64,000 bases of DNA from Paenibacillus chibensis (GCF_004001045.1 NZ_BIMK01000039.1:1-64000), one strand, 5' to 3'. Numbered from the stretch's first letter, positions 15,365-24,885 are shown. Notes: generated by a model from the sequence alone, not told the origin. Made by a program: numbers and translations.

Positions 15365-16009
15365 CTAACCTCGCAGCACCGATACGATTTCTTTCGATAC
15401 CGTATCGATTTCTTGATCACCATCGATCTGACGCAAAAGACCTTTGTTCTCATAAAATGCTAGGAGTGGTGCTGTTTTGTTGATATATTCGTCCAGACGG
15501 GTACCGACGCTCTCTTCGTTGTCATCCGAGCGCTGATACAGTTCGCCTCCGCATTTATCACATACACCTTCCTGTTTAGGCGGGTTAAAGATCACATGAT
15601 AAGTAGCGCCGCAGTTTTTGCAAATCCGGCGTCCTGTAAGGCGCGCCATCAGTTTATCGCGGTCTACTTTCAGGTTGATGACATGATCGAGCTGGGTGTT
15701 CAGTCTGCTAAGGATCTCATCCAGCGCTTCCGCTTGCGAAAGGGTTCTTGGAAAACCATCCAATAAAAAACCTTTTTCGCAATCGGACTGCTGCAGACGT
15801 TCTTCCACAATGCCGATCGTTACATCATCCGGTACCAAAAGCCCTTGATCCATGTATTCTTTGGCTTTGATCCCAATGGGAGTTCCTTGCTTGATCGCAA
15901 GGCGAAATGCATCGCCTGTAGATATGTGAGGAATGCCGAATTCATTGACAATGACTTCTGCCTGTGTGCCTTTACCTGCCCCAGGAGGGCCCATGAATAG
16001 TATGTTCAC
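15365..16009 (-). CDS. adk: Adenylate kinase
   Basis: A 214-residue long-form adenylate kinase (ATP + AMP to 2 ADP). The P-loop GPPGAGKGTQ starts near residue 7. The LID has a zinc site, CKNCGATYH...CDKCGG, as in most Gram-positive enzymes. The start is GTG 16009 (MNILFMGPPG) with GGAGGGAGA five bases upstream; the frame opens seven codons earlier without a better site. It lies between secY and map, as in Bacillus. Confidence 0.97.
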   Translation of the reverse strand: MNILFMGPPGAGKGTQAEVIVNEFGIPHISTGDAFRLAIKQGTPIGIKAKEYMDQGLLVPDDVTIGIVEERLQQSDCEKGFLLDGFPRTLSQAEALDEILSRLNTQLDHVINLKVDRDKLMARLTGRRICKNCGATYHVIFNPPKQEGVCDKCGGELYQRSDDNEESVGTRLDEYINKTAPLLAFYENKGLLRQIDGDQEIDTVSKEIVSVLRG

Positions 16010-16100
16010 GTTTCTCTCTCCCTCCAACACAAGCTCTTTACAAGAAACAACGCAATAAGTTGCCGGGAAGCTTAAAAATCACTTCACCGGAACCTATCAC

Positions 16101-17399
16101 TTATTTATTGATAAAACCTTTGTAGTGGCGTTTGATCAACTGACTTTCGATGGTTTTCATCGTATCCAGCGCAACCCCGATGACGATCAACAGTGAAGTG
16201 CCTCCGATTTTAACTGAGCTAGGCAAGCCAGCCAGTGTACCGAAGCCAATCGGCACCAAGGAAATAACGGCCAGGAAGATGGCACCTGTCATGGTTAGAC
16301 GGGACATAACCCGGGTCAGATATTTCTCGGTTGCTTTACCAGGACGAATGCCCGGAATATAGCCGCCGTTTTTCTTCATATTGTCTGCCATTTGGTTCGG
16401 ATTCATCTGCACGAACGTGTAGAAGAATGTGAAACCAATGATCATCAGTACATACAGTACCATACCCAGAGGATAGTCATATCTCAAGTTGGTTTGAATC
16501 CACTTCGCCCACTCATGAGTGTTAAAGAATCCAGCGATAATGGTAGGGAACTGCAGCAGGGATACGGCGAAGATGACTGGAATAACGCCGGCCGCATTGA
16601 TTTTCAGCGGAATATGCGTATTCTGCCCACCGTACATCTTGTTGCCAACCACACGTTTAGCATATTGTACAGGAATTTTACGAATGGCCTGCTGGATGTA
16701 GATTACACCCACAATGATCGCGACGATGACAATCACGACGATCACTGTTTTCAGCGTATTCATAAACGCCTGGCCATCTACGATGAAACTAGATTGAGCC
16801 GTAGAACGGATGTATGTCGGAATATTTGCGATAATCCCGGAGAAGATCAGAATGGAAATACCATTACCGATTCCTTTTTCCGTAATTTGCTCACCCAGCC
16901 ACATCAGGAATGCGGTACCCGCTGTCAGCACGATGGCAATCAGCAGATAATCCACAAACGTTGCATTAGGAATCATTTCGGCTGAATACAACCGGTTAAA
17001 ACCGATTGACATCGCAAATGCCTGAATGAGACCCAATACGATCGTCAAATACCGCGTTAACTGTGCCGATTTCTTTTTCCCGTGCTCGCCTTGTTTTGCC
17101 CATTCAGCGAGCTTCGGAATAACATCCATCGATAGCAGCTGCACGATAATGGACGAGGTAATATACGGCACGATCCCGAGCGCAAAGATGGAGAATTGAT
17201 GCAGCGCGCCACCCGAGAACGTGTTTAAGAGACCAAACAATTCTGAGCCTTGCTGATTCGTCTGTTCCAAGACATCTTTATTGACGCCAGGAACAGGAAC
17301 GAATGAACCAATACGGTAAACGATCAGTACTAACAAGGTGAACAAAATTCTTTTACGAAGGTCCTCAACCCGCCATATATTTTTCAGGGTCTTAAACAT
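16101..17399 (-). CDS. secY: Sec translocon subunit SecY
   Basis: A 432-residue membrane channel protein with ten hydrophobic segments. It forms the SecYEG pore with SecE (encoded at 43819). PGVNKDVLEQTN and RPGKATEKYLTRVM are typical. ATG 17399 shares one base with the rplO stop (TAATG), a sign of translational coupling. The 91-nt gap to adk holds no clear terminator. Confidence 0.97.
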   Translation of the reverse strand: MFKTLKNIWRVEDLRKRILFTLLVLIVYRIGSFVPVPGVNKDVLEQTNQQGSELFGLLNTFSGGALHQFSIFALGIVPYITSSIIVQLLSMDVIPKLAEWAKQGEHGKKKSAQLTRYLTIVLGLIQAFAMSIGFNRLYSAEMIPNATFVDYLLIAIVLTAGTAFLMWLGEQITEKGIGNGISILIFSGIIANIPTYIRSTAQSSFIVDGQAFMNTLKTVIVVIVIVAIIVGVIYIQQAIRKIPVQYAKRVVGNKMYGGQNTHIPLKINAAGVIPVIFAVSLLQFPTIIAGFFNTHEWAKWIQTNLRYDYPLGMVLYVLMIIGFTFFYTFVQMNPNQMADNMKKNGGYIPGIRPGKATEKYLTRVMSRLTMTGAIFLAVISLVPIGFGTLAGLPSSVKIGGTSLLIVIGVALDTMKTIESQLIKRHYKGFINK

Positions 17400-17839
17400 T
17401 AGATCACCTCGGTTTTACCGCCGGCAGCCTCGATCTTCTCTACCGCAGATTGAGAGAACTTATTTGCTTTTACAGTCAACTTCACGGTAACTTCACCGTT
17501 GCCAAGAATTTTGATGCCGCTCTTCGTGTTTTTCACGACGCCGCTCTCCACCAAAAATTCAGGAGTTACTTCCGTACCCTCTGCAAAGCTGTTCAGTTCC
17601 TCGATGTTAACGATCGCATACTCTTTCCGCGTAGGATTTACAAAACCACGTTTTGGCAGACGACGATACAATGGGTTTTGTCCACCCTCGAATCCAGGAC
17701 GTACACCGCCGCCGGAACGAGAATTTTGCCCTTTGTGACCGCGGCCAGATGTTTTACCCGTTCCGCTACTTGTACCGCGACCTACACGCTTACGATCTTT
17801 ACGGGATCCTGTAGCTGAAGTAAGTTCATGTAACTTCAT
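17399..17839 (-). CDS. rplO: 50S ribosomal protein L15
   Basis: A 146-residue L15. It opens MKLHELTSATGSRKDRKRVG, followed by the Gly-rich extended arm (GRGHKGQNSRSGGG) that threads into 23S rRNA. The start is ATG 17839 because GGAGGTG lies nine bases upstream; the longer frame starts in that site. It overlaps secY by one base. Confidence 0.98.
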   Translation of the reverse strand: MKLHELTSATGSRKDRKRVGRGTSSGTGKTSGRGHKGQNSRSGGGVRPGFEGGQNPLYRRLPKRGFVNPTRKEYAIVNIEELNSFAEGTEVTPEFLVESGVVKNTKSGIKILGNGEVTVKLTVKANKFSQSAVEKIEAAGGKTEVI

Positions 17840-17886
17840 CGTTCGTTGCACCTCCTTATTATTTGTAGGTTAATCTGCCGAAGAGA

Positions 17887-18072
17887 TTAACCTTCAATTT
17901 CTGTTACAGATACCAGATGGCTCACTTTGTTGATCATGCCGCGAATCGCGGGATTGTCGTTGTGAACCACGCTAGAGTTAAGTTTACGCAAGCCAAGAGT
18001 TTTCACGGTAGTACGCTGAGTTTCAGGACGACCGATCACACTACGGACGAGGGTAATTTGAAGTTTAGCCAT
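17887..18072 (-). CDS. rpmD: 50S ribosomal protein L30
   Basis: A 61-residue bacterial L30. LQITLVRSVIGRPETQRTTV and the MINKVSHLVSV end are family features. TAAGGAGG precedes ATG 18072. It sits between rpsE and rplO, the standard spc order. Confidence 0.97.
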   Translation of the reverse strand: MAKLQITLVRSVIGRPETQRTTVKTLGLRKLNSSVVHNDNPAIRGMINKVSHLVSVTEIEG

Positions 18073-18084
18073 GACATTCCCTCC

Positions 18085-18582
18085 TTAACCGAGAAGCTCT
18101 TCGACAGATTTGCCACGAAGTTTGGCAACCTCTTCAACACGCTTCAGACGGGACAAGCCTTCCAAAGTCGCATTGACCATGTTCATGGAGTTCGAAGAAC
18201 CCAAAGATTTTGTCAAGATGTCACCTACACCAGCCAGCTCAAGTACTGCACGAACAGGACCGCCGGCGATTACTCCAGTACCTTCGGAAGCTGGTTTCAG
18301 AAGAACGCGTCCAGCACCAAAGTGACCAGTAACCAGGTGAGGAATAGTTGTTCCTACGATTGGAACGTGAATCAGGTTTTTCTTAGCATCTTCGATGCCT
18401 TTACGGATAGCGTCAGGTACTTCGCCGGCTTTACCGATGCCTGCACCGACCCAGCCTTTGCCATCACCGACAACAACCAGAGCGCTGAAGCTGAAACGGC
18501 GTCCGCCTTTTACAACTTTAGCTACACGGTTAATATTTACAACTCTTTCAGTCAGTTCTAAAGTGTTCGGATCTACACGCAA
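18085..18582 (-). CDS. rpsE: 30S ribosomal protein S5
   Basis: A 165-residue S5, which helps maintain decoding accuracy. The N-terminal double-stranded RNA-binding fold includes VVKGGRRFSFSALVVVGDG. The start is TTG 18582 with GGAGG eight bases upstream. It lies 12 bases before rpmD. Confidence 0.98.
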   Translation of the reverse strand: MRVDPNTLELTERVVNINRVAKVVKGGRRFSFSALVVVGDGKGWVGAGIGKAGEVPDAIRKGIEDAKKNLIHVPIVGTTIPHLVTGHFGAGRVLLKPASEGTGVIAGGPVRAVLELAGVGDILTKSLGSSNSMNMVNATLEGLSRLKRVEEVAKLRGKSVEELLG

Positions 18583-18608
18583 GTCGTTTACCTCCTTTTT
18601 AGAAATTC

Positions 18609-18977
18609 TTAGAATTCCAAGCCTGCTTCGCGTGCTGCTTCAGCCAGTGCTTGAATCCGTCCATGATACAGGTAACCTCCACGGTCGAATACAACCGCTG
18701 TGTGACCTTTTTCTTTCGCGCGCTTCGCGATCAGTTCGCCTACTTGACGAGCGGACTCAACGCTGCCGCCGTTTTTCACAGAACCGCTAAGCTCTTTATC
18801 CACTGTAGATGCGGAGACGATGGTTACGCCTGCTACGTCATCGATCAGCTGAGCATACATATGTTTAGAAGAACGGAATACGTTCAGACGTGGACGAGCT
18901 GCAGTACCTTGGATTTTCTTGCGTACACGCAGATGACGTCTGACACGTGCCTTGTTCTTATCCTGTTTTGTAATCAT
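18609..18977 (-). CDS. rplR: 50S ribosomal protein L18
   Basis: A 122-residue L18 that binds 5S rRNA together with L5. GTAARPRLNVFRSSKHMYAQ and VVFDRGGYLYHGR are conserved. AAAGGAG precedes ATG 18977. It follows rplF in spc order. Confidence 0.98.
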   Translation of the reverse strand: MITKQDKNKARVRRHLRVRKKIQGTAARPRLNVFRSSKHMYAQLIDDVAGVTIVSASTVDKELSGSVKNGGSVESARQVGELIAKRAKEKGHTAVVFDRGGYLYHGRIQALAEAAREAGLEF

Positions 18978-19060
18978 GACTTCCCTTTCACTCCTTTCAG
19001 TTTGCCATTACAGCTTCACTTTAAGACGCACGGGGTAAAAGACTGATAAGTTTAGAAAGC

Positions 19061-19603
19061 TTATTTCTTCTTACCAGCTTTACCTTCCTTACGGATGATG
19101 CGCTCGCCTTCGTACTTAATCCCTTTACCTTTGTAAGGCTCAGGCTCGCGAACGGAACGGATCTGAGCAGCGTATGCACCTACGCGCTCCTTATCGATAC
19201 CGCGAACGATGATTTTCGTATTTGCAGGCACTTCGAATTCGATACCTGGTTCTGGAGTGATTTCAACGGGATGAGAGTATCCAACGTTCAGAACGATTTT
19301 ATCTCCGGATTTGCTTGCACGATATCCGACCCCAACCAATTCCAGAGATTTAGAAAATCCTTCAGTAACGCCGCTCACCATGTTGCTGACAACGCTGCGA
19401 GTCGTGCCGTGAAGGGAACGATGCAGTTTGTTGTCGGATGGGCGTTCAACGAGGATCTCGTTGTTTTCCACCGTTACTTTCATATCCTTGTGAAGTTCAC
19501 GAGTCAAAGTACCTTTAGGTCCTTTAACAGTGATTTCGGTATTGTTCAGTGTGATATCCACACCGCTAGGTACTGCGATTGGTTTGCGACCAATACGGGA
19601 CAT
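19061..19603 (-). CDS. rplF: 50S ribosomal protein L6
   Basis: A 180-residue L6 with two similar alpha/beta domains, located near the factor-binding site. MSRIGRKPIAVPSGVDI starts the protein; EPYKGKGIKYEGE is the C-terminal signature. The start is ATG 19603, as AAGGAGGTG lies just upstream and the longer frame begins in it. Confidence 0.98.
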   Translation of the reverse strand: MSRIGRKPIAVPSGVDITLNNTEITVKGPKGTLTRELHKDMKVTVENNEILVERPSDNKLHRSLHGTTRSVVSNMVSGVTEGFSKSLELVGVGYRASKSGDKIVLNVGYSHPVEITPEPGIEFEVPANTKIIVRGIDKERVGAYAAQIRSVREPEPYKGKGIKYEGERIIRKEGKAGKKK

Positions 19604-19633
19604 TTGTTGCACCTCCTTGTTTTGTGACGTGTA

Positions 19634-20032
19634 TTACCAAACGTAGCAGACAACTTCTCCGCCAGCTTTGGATTGACGAGCTTCTTTGTCGGTCATAATC
19701 CCCTTAGAAGTGGAGATAATCGCAATTCCGAGACCGCCGAGTACACGAGGAATTTCGTTGCTCTTCGTGTAAACGCGCAGACCTGGTTTACTGATTCTTT
19801 TCAAACCGGAGATAACGCGTTCGTTGTTTGCACCATATTTCAGGAAAACACGGATAATCCCTTGTTTGTTGTCATCGATATATTCTGCATCACGGATGAA
19901 ACCTTCACGCTTCAGGATTTCAGCGATTTGTTTTTTCATCGTCGAAGCAGGCATTTCTACTGTTTCGTGACGCACAGTGTTCGCGTTACGAATACGAGTA
20001 AGCATATCTGCAATTGGATCAGACATAGTCAT
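19634..20032 (-). CDS. rpsH: 30S ribosomal protein S8
   Basis: A 132-residue S8 that binds helix 21 of 16S rRNA. MSDPIADMLTRIRNAN and the C-terminal GGEVVCYVW are signatures. GGAGG lies nine bases before ATG 20032. In E. coli S8 is the spc-operon repressor; no matching site was identified here. Confidence 0.98.
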   Translation of the reverse strand: MTMSDPIADMLTRIRNANTVRHETVEMPASTMKKQIAEILKREGFIRDAEYIDDNKQGIIRVFLKYGANNERVISGLKRISKPGLRVYTKSNEIPRVLGGLGIAIISTSKGIMTDKEARQSKAGGEVVCYVW

Positions 20033-20064
20033 GTGTGTAAACCTCCTTCCCGATTATAAACTTC

Positions 20065-20250
20065 TTACCAGCTTGCTTTTTTGACGCCAGGAATCTGGCC
20101 CTTATAAGCTAATTCACGGAAACAAATTCTGCAAATTTTGAACTTTTGCAGTACCGAATGTGGACGACCGCAACGTTCGCAGCGCGTGTAAGCACGAACT
20201 TTATATTTAGGCGCACGTTGTTGTTTTACTTTCATCGAAGTTTTTGCCAC
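20065..20250 (-). CDS. rpsN: 30S ribosomal protein S14, zinc (type Z)
   Basis: A 61-residue short S14. Four zinc cysteines C24, C27, C40 and C43 are intact (CERC and CRIC), so this is the zinc-dependent form; a zinc-free copy may be elsewhere. The start is GTG 20250 with AGGAGGTG nine bases upstream. It sits between rplE and rpsH. Confidence 0.98.
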   Translation of the reverse strand: MAKTSMKVKQQRAPKYKVRAYTRCERCGRPHSVLQKFKICRICFRELAYKGQIPGVKKASW

Positions 20251-20296
20251 TTAGCCTGACACCTCCTAAAAATTTTCGGAGAAATGGATTTGCGAA

Positions 20297-20839
20297 TTAC
20301 TTCGCAAAAGGCATTCCCAATTGAGCGAGCAGCTCGCGGGACTCTTCGTCAGTTTTAGCCGTCGTTACGATAACGATATCCATACCACGGACTTTATCCA
20401 CTTGATCATACTCGATCTCAGGGAAAATCAGTTGTTCCTTGAGGCCCAGTGTGTAGTTGCCGCGTCCGTCGAATGCTTTCGTAGACACGCCGTGGAAGTC
20501 ACGTACACGTGGAAGGGTGATGTTGAACAATTTGTCCAGGAAGTAATACATGCGCTCACCGCGCAGTGTTACTTTCACACCGATCGGCATATTCTCACGC
20601 AATTTGAATCCTGCGATGGATTTTTTAGCACGAGTAATGACTGGTTTTTGGCCAGCAATCAGCTGCATATCAGTGACTGCGGAATCAAGTACTTTCGAGT
20701 TGGATACGGCATCACCCACACCCATGTTGATGACAACCTTCTCGATTTTAGGTACTTGCATTACTGTAGAATAGTTGAACTTCTGCATCAAAGCAGGAGT
20801 GATTTCGTTAAGAAAACGTTCTTTCATTCTTGCTGCCAT
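20297..20839 (-). CDS. rplE: 50S ribosomal protein L5
   Basis: A 180-residue L5, part of the 5S rRNA complex that touches P-site tRNA. VPKIEKVVINMGVGDAV and GMDIVIVTTAKTDEE are typical. GGAGG precedes ATG 20839. Confidence 0.98.
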   Translation of the reverse strand: MAARMKERFLNEITPALMQKFNYSTVMQVPKIEKVVINMGVGDAVSNSKVLDSAVTDMQLIAGQKPVITRAKKSIAGFKLRENMPIGVKVTLRGERMYYFLDKLFNITLPRVRDFHGVSTKAFDGRGNYTLGLKEQLIFPEIEYDQVDKVRGMDIVIVTTAKTDEESRELLAQLGMPFAK

Positions 20840-20870
20840 GAATCATAAACCTCCTTTCTATAGCTCTCGA

Positions 20871-21224
20871 TTAGTCGATAACTTCTCCGGATTTCTTAGC
20901 AACACGAACCTTTTTACCGTTATCAAGCGTTTTGTAACCCACACGAGTTACTTTTCCACTCTTCGGATCAAGATGCATCACGTTGGATACATGGATCGGT
21001 GCTTCCTGTTCAAGAATTCCGCCTTGCGGGTTCATTTGGTTCGGCTTCTGGTGTTTTTTCACCATGTTGACGCCTTCTACCAGCACTCGGTTTTCGCGAG
21101 GATAAGCTGCAATGACACGGCCTTTTTTGCCTTTGTCTTTACCGCTGATCACCATAACCGTGTCGTCTTTTTTGACGTGCAGCTTGTTATTGTGCGATTC
21201 CAGAACCTTTTTCACTTTTGGCAT
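20871..21224 (-). CDS. rplX: 50S ribosomal protein L24
   Basis: A 117-residue L24 with a KOW motif in VMVISGKDKGKKGRVIAAYP. It is one of the first proteins to bind 23S rRNA during assembly. GGAGGTG precedes ATG 21224. It lies between rplN and rplE. Confidence 0.98.
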   Translation of the reverse strand: MPKVKKVLESHNNKLHVKKDDTVMVISGKDKGKKGRVIAAYPRENRVLVEGVNMVKKHQKPNQMNPQGGILEQEAPIHVSNVMHLDPKSGKVTRVGYKTLDNGKKVRVAKKSGEVID

Positions 21225-21306
21225 TTGTTACACCTCCTGCGGCTTGCCTGTAGCAAGCATAACTTGGAACGATCTATTCAATCGGTCATCCGATTCATTT
21301 GAAGTC

Positions 21307-21675
21307 TTAGATAACTTCCGGTGCCAAGGAAACGATTTTCATGAAGTCTTTATCACGAAGTTCGCGAGCCACTGGTCCGAAAATACGAGTTCCGCGTGGG
21401 CTCTTGTCGTCTTTAACAACAACCGCTGCGTTTTCGTCAAATGCGATGTAAGATCCGTCCTTACGGCGTACAGAACGCTTCGTACGAACCACAACAGCCT
21501 TGACTACGTCACCCTTTTTGACAACGCCGCCTGGTGTTGCTTGTTTTACAGAACAAACGATCAAATCGCCAATTGCTGCAGTACGACGACCTGTACCTCC
21601 CAATACGCGGATACACATCAGTTCCTTCGCACCGGAATTGTCAGCCACTTGCAGACGTGTAAATGGTTGAATCAT
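21307..21675 (-). CDS. rplN: 50S ribosomal protein L14
   Basis: A 122-residue L14, at the subunit interface. MIQPFTRLQVADNSGAKELM and GTRIFGPVARELR are highly conserved. AAGGAGG precedes ATG 21675. Confidence 0.98.
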   Translation of the reverse strand: MIQPFTRLQVADNSGAKELMCIRVLGGTGRRTAAIGDLIVCSVKQATPGGVVKKGDVVKAVVVRTKRSVRRKDGSYIAFDENAAVVVKDDKSPRGTRIFGPVARELRDKDFMKIVSLAPEVI

Positions 21676-21713
21676 TGAAATTTCCTCCTTTCGGAAAAAC
21701 TGTCGCTATATCT

Positions 21714-21980
21714 TTAGATGATAACCGCTTTTTCAACGACTTCTACCAGTCTCCAGCGCTTGTCTTTGGAGAGCGGGCGAGTTTCCATGATTTTAACGGT
21801 ATCTCCGATTTGTGCTGTATTGTTCTCATCATGCGCTTTAAATTTTTTCGTGTATTTAATGCGTTTGTGATAGAGATCATGCTTTTTGTAAGTTTCAACA
21901 GCTACAACGATGGTTTTATCCATTTTGTCACTGACAACTTTACCGATTTGCACTTTACGAGCATTGCGTTCTTCGCTCAT
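21714..21980 (-). CDS. rpsQ: 30S ribosomal protein S17
   Basis: An 88-residue S17, a primary 16S rRNA binder with an OB fold. VSDKMDKTIVVAVETYKKH and GDTVKIMETRPLSKDKRW are family motifs. GGAAGGAGG precedes ATG 21980. Confidence 0.98.
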   Translation of the reverse strand: MSEERNARKVQIGKVVSDKMDKTIVVAVETYKKHDLYHKRIKYTKKFKAHDENNTAQIGDTVKIMETRPLSKDKRWRLVEVVEKAVII

Positions 21981-22023
21981 CGTTAGCCTCCTTCCTGAAT
22001 ACAGGCAATAATGACTGCTTCAA

Positions 22024-22221
22024 TTAACTAATCCCAAGTTCTCTTTCACGGATGACGGTTTTAGCACGAGCTATTTCCCTGCGCACATCACGGATCCGAG
22101 TCGGGTTATCAAGCTGTCCGGTAGCCAATTGAAAACGGAGGTTAAAGAGTTCCTCTTTAAAGCCCGCAATCTTTTGCTCAATTTCTGCAGTGGTCAAGTT
22201 ACGCAGATCATTAGCTTTCAT
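22024..22221 (-). CDS. rpmC: 50S ribosomal protein L29
   Basis: A 65-residue helical L29 near the peptide exit tunnel. MKANDLRNLTTAEIEQKI is the normal start. ATG 22221 has GGTGGTGA five bases upstream and lies inside the end of rplP, giving an 11-base overlap and likely coupling. Confidence 0.97.
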   Translation of the reverse strand: MKANDLRNLTTAEIEQKIAGFKEELFNLRFQLATGQLDNPTRIRDVRREIARAKTVIRERELGIS

Positions 22222-22645
22222 TTGCTTCACCACCCAATTCTTCACGTTTCACAAACTTCGTTTTGATCGGCAGCTTGTGAGCGGCGAGACGCATCGCTTC
22301 GCGAGCAATTTCCTCAGGCACGCCTCCAAGTTCGAACATAATCTTACCTGGTTTTACAACTGCGACCCATTTTTCCACGTTACCTTTACCGCTACCCATA
22401 CGAACCTCAAGAGGCTTTTGAGTGATTGGTTTGTCCGGGAAAATTTTAATCCATACTTTACCGCCACGCTTGATGTAACGAGTCATCGCAATACGCGCTG
22501 CTTCGATTTGGCGGTTCGTGATCCAAGTTGGCTCAAGTGCTTGCAAACCGTATTCGCCGAAGTTCAGCTCGGTGCCGCCTTTTGCCATACCTTTCATGTG
22601 ACCGCGTTGTTGCTTGCGGTGTTTTACACGTTTTGGTACCAACAT
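22211..22645 (-). CDS. rplP: 50S ribosomal protein L16
   Basis: A 144-residue L16 that shapes the A-site tRNA pocket. MLVPKRVKHRKQQRG and MGSGKGNVEKWVAVVKPG are signatures. GGAAGGAGG precedes ATG 22645. It starts two bases after the rpsC stop codon and overlaps rpmC. Confidence 0.98.
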   Translation of the reverse strand: MLVPKRVKHRKQQRGHMKGMAKGGTELNFGEYGLQALEPTWITNRQIEAARIAMTRYIKRGGKVWIKIFPDKPITQKPLEVRMGSGKGNVEKWVAVVKPGKIMFELGGVPEEIAREAMRLAAHKLPIKTKFVKREELGGEANES

Positions 22646-22647
22646 GA

Positions 22648-23313
22648 TTAGTTGCCTCCTTCCTGAGCTACTTGTTTCTTAGCCGTAGGAAGAACCTCTC
22701 CACGATAGATCCATACTTTTACGCCGATACGGCCGTAAGTTGTATGCGCCTCTGCTGTACCGTAGTCGATGTCAGCGCGAAGCGTATGAAGTGGAACTGT
22801 TCCTTCACTGTAGCCTTCTGTACGAGCGATTTCAGCGCCGCCAAGACGTCCGCTGACTTGAGTTTTGATCCCTTTTGCGCCGGAACGCATTGTTCTTTGG
22901 ATCGCTTGTTTCAATGCACGACGGAAAGAAACGCGACGCTCCAATTGTTGTGCAATGCTTTCTGCAACCAGGATTGCATCCATGTCTGCATGTTTAATTT
23001 CAGAAATATTGATGTGAACTTTTTTACCGCCTGCAATTTTCGTAACTTGGCTGCGAAGTACCTCGACTTCGGAACCACCTTTACCGATAACCATGCCTGG
23101 TTTCGCAGTGTGGATCGTTACATTCACACGATTTGCCGCTCTCTCGATTTCGATGCGAGATACAGCAGAATCTTTCAATTTATTTTTAAGGTATTCACGA
23201 ATTTTAACGTCTTCCAGCAAAAGATTTCCGAAATCTTTGCCTGCATACCATTTCGATTCCCAATCACGGATAATACCGATCCGGAGTCCGACTGGATTTA
23301 CCTTTTGGCCCAC
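22648..23313 (-). CDS. rpsC: 30S ribosomal protein S3
   Basis: A 221-residue S3, which lines the mRNA entry channel. It has a KH domain (GMVIGKGGSEVEVLR) and the C-terminal GRLGGAEIARTE motif. The start is GTG 23313 with AAGGAGG upstream. Confidence 0.98.
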   Translation of the reverse strand: MGQKVNPVGLRIGIIRDWESKWYAGKDFGNLLLEDVKIREYLKNKLKDSAVSRIEIERAANRVNVTIHTAKPGMVIGKGGSEVEVLRSQVTKIAGGKKVHINISEIKHADMDAILVAESIAQQLERRVSFRRALKQAIQRTMRSGAKGIKTQVSGRLGGAEIARTEGYSEGTVPLHTLRADIDYGTAEAHTTYGRIGVKVWIYRGEVLPTAKKQVAQEGGN

Positions 23314-23326
23314 ACGTTATCCCTCC

Positions 23327-23659
23327 TTATTTTTCAGATACCACCAAAGTAATGTGGCTGGTGCGTTTATTGATTCTGCTCGCACGACCCATCGCGCGTG
23401 GACGGAATCTCTTCATGGTTGGCCCTTGGTTTACGAAAACCTGGCTAACAACCAAATTGTTAATATCCATCGAGTAGTTATGCTCAGCATTCGCAATCGC
23501 GGAGTTGAGCAGCTTCTCTACAACCAGGGAAGCCGACTTCGGAGTGTGGCGGAGAATGGCAACCGCCTCACCAACTTGCTTACCACGGATCAAGTCAATC
23601 ACGAGCTTGACTTTACGAGGAGCAATACGGATCGATCTGGCATGTGCTTTTGCTTCCAT
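23327..23659 (-). CDS. rplV: 50S ribosomal protein L22
   Basis: A 110-residue L22 whose hairpin loop reaches into the exit tunnel, where macrolides act. The hairpin PTMKRFRPRAMGRASRI is intact. GGAGG precedes ATG 23659. Confidence 0.98.
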   Translation of the reverse strand: MEAKAHARSIRIAPRKVKLVIDLIRGKQVGEAVAILRHTPKSASLVVEKLLNSAIANAEHNYSMDINNLVVSQVFVNQGPTMKRFRPRAMGRASRINKRTSHITLVVSEK

Positions 23660-23694
23660 TTGTTTTACCTCCTCTCAGAACAAAGAGCTTCAAA

Positions 23695-23973
23695 TTATCT
23701 TCTTGTTTTCTTGTCATCGTCCGTATGACCTTTGTAAGTACGTGTTGGAGCGAATTCACCCAACTTGTGACCTACCATGTCTTCCGTTACGTATACAGGC
23801 ACGTGTTTGCGTCCATCGTATACACCGAACGTGTGACCGATAAATTGCGGGAAAATCGTAGAGCGGCGGGACCAAGTTTTGATAACAGCTTTCTTGTTCG
23901 ACTCGTTCATCACTTCTACTTTTTTCAGCAGGTACCCATCAATGAAAGGTCCTTTTTTCAAACTGCGACTCAT
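23695..23973 (-). CDS. rpsS: 30S ribosomal protein S19
   Basis: A 92-residue S19 of the 30S head. MSRSLKKGPFIDGYLLKKV and GHKLGEFAPTRTYKGH are conserved. GAAGGGAGG precedes ATG 23973. Confidence 0.98.
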   Translation of the reverse strand: MSRSLKKGPFIDGYLLKKVEVMNESNKKAVIKTWSRRSTIFPQFIGHTFGVYDGRKHVPVYVTEDMVGHKLGEFAPTRTYKGHTDDDKKTRR

Positions 23974-24042
23974 CTATAAAATCCTCCCTTCGTCCAATCT
24001 CTCGTTACTTTCGGCACTTTACAAAGTTATGCACAATGTGCA

Positions 24043-24873
24043 TTATTTTGTGCGGCGGCGAACGATATACTTGTCAGAAGCTTTTCCTTTTTTACGCGTT
24101 TTGTAACCAAGGGTTGGTTTGCCCCAAGGAGACATAGGCGATTTGCGTCCGATTGGAGCGCGGCCTTCACCACCACCGTGAGGGTGATCGTTAGGGTTCA
24201 TGACGACACCGCGTACTTCAGGACGTTGTCCGAGCCAGCGGCTGCGGCCTGCTTTACCGATCTTGATCAGCTCGTGATCTTCGTTACCAACGGAACCGAT
24301 GGTTGCGCGGCAAACTTTCAGAAGCTTACGAACTTCACCGGAAGACAAACGTACGGATACGTATTTCTCTTCTTTACCCAGAAGCTGAGCTTCGGTGCCG
24401 GCTGCACGAACCAATTGTCCGCCTTTGCCTGGCTGCAGTTCGATATTGTGGATAACAGTACCTACCGGAATATTTTCCATTGGAAGAGCGTTACCGATTT
24501 TGATGTCGGCGCTCGGTCCGGATTCAACTTTGTCTCCAACTTTCAGACCTTTAGGAGCGATGATGTAGCGCTTCTCTCCGTCTGCATAGTGGATCAGAGC
24601 GATGTTCGAAGTACGGTTCGGATCATACTCGATCGTAGCAACGGTACCTGGTATGCCGTCTTTCGTACGTTTGAAGTCGATGATACGGTATTTACGTTTG
24701 TGTCCGCCGCCGTGGTGACGAACTGTAATTTTACCTTGGTTGTTGCGGCCAGCTTTTTTGCTGAGCGGTGCAAGCAACGATTTCTCCGGCTGATTTGTCG
24801 TGATCTCTTCGAACGTAGACACGGACATGTTACGTCTCGCCGGGGATGTCGGTTTATACTTTTTAATAGGCAC
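24043..24873 (-). CDS. rplB: 50S ribosomal protein L2
   Basis: A 276-residue L2, needed for subunit joining and near the peptidyl transferase centre. The motif VVMNPNDHPHGGGEGRAP contains the conserved histidine. The start is GTG 24873, with TAAGGAGG upstream. Confidence 0.98.
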   Translation of the reverse strand: MPIKKYKPTSPARRNMSVSTFEEITTNQPEKSLLAPLSKKAGRNNQGKITVRHHGGGHKRKYRIIDFKRTKDGIPGTVATIEYDPNRTSNIALIHYADGEKRYIIAPKGLKVGDKVESGPSADIKIGNALPMENIPVGTVIHNIELQPGKGGQLVRAAGTEAQLLGKEEKYVSVRLSSGEVRKLLKVCRATIGSVGNEDHELIKIGKAGRSRWLGQRPEVRGVVMNPNDHPHGGGEGRAPIGRKSPMSPWGKPTLGYKTRKKGKASDKYIVRRRTK

Positions 24874-24885
24874 GTGATTTCCTCC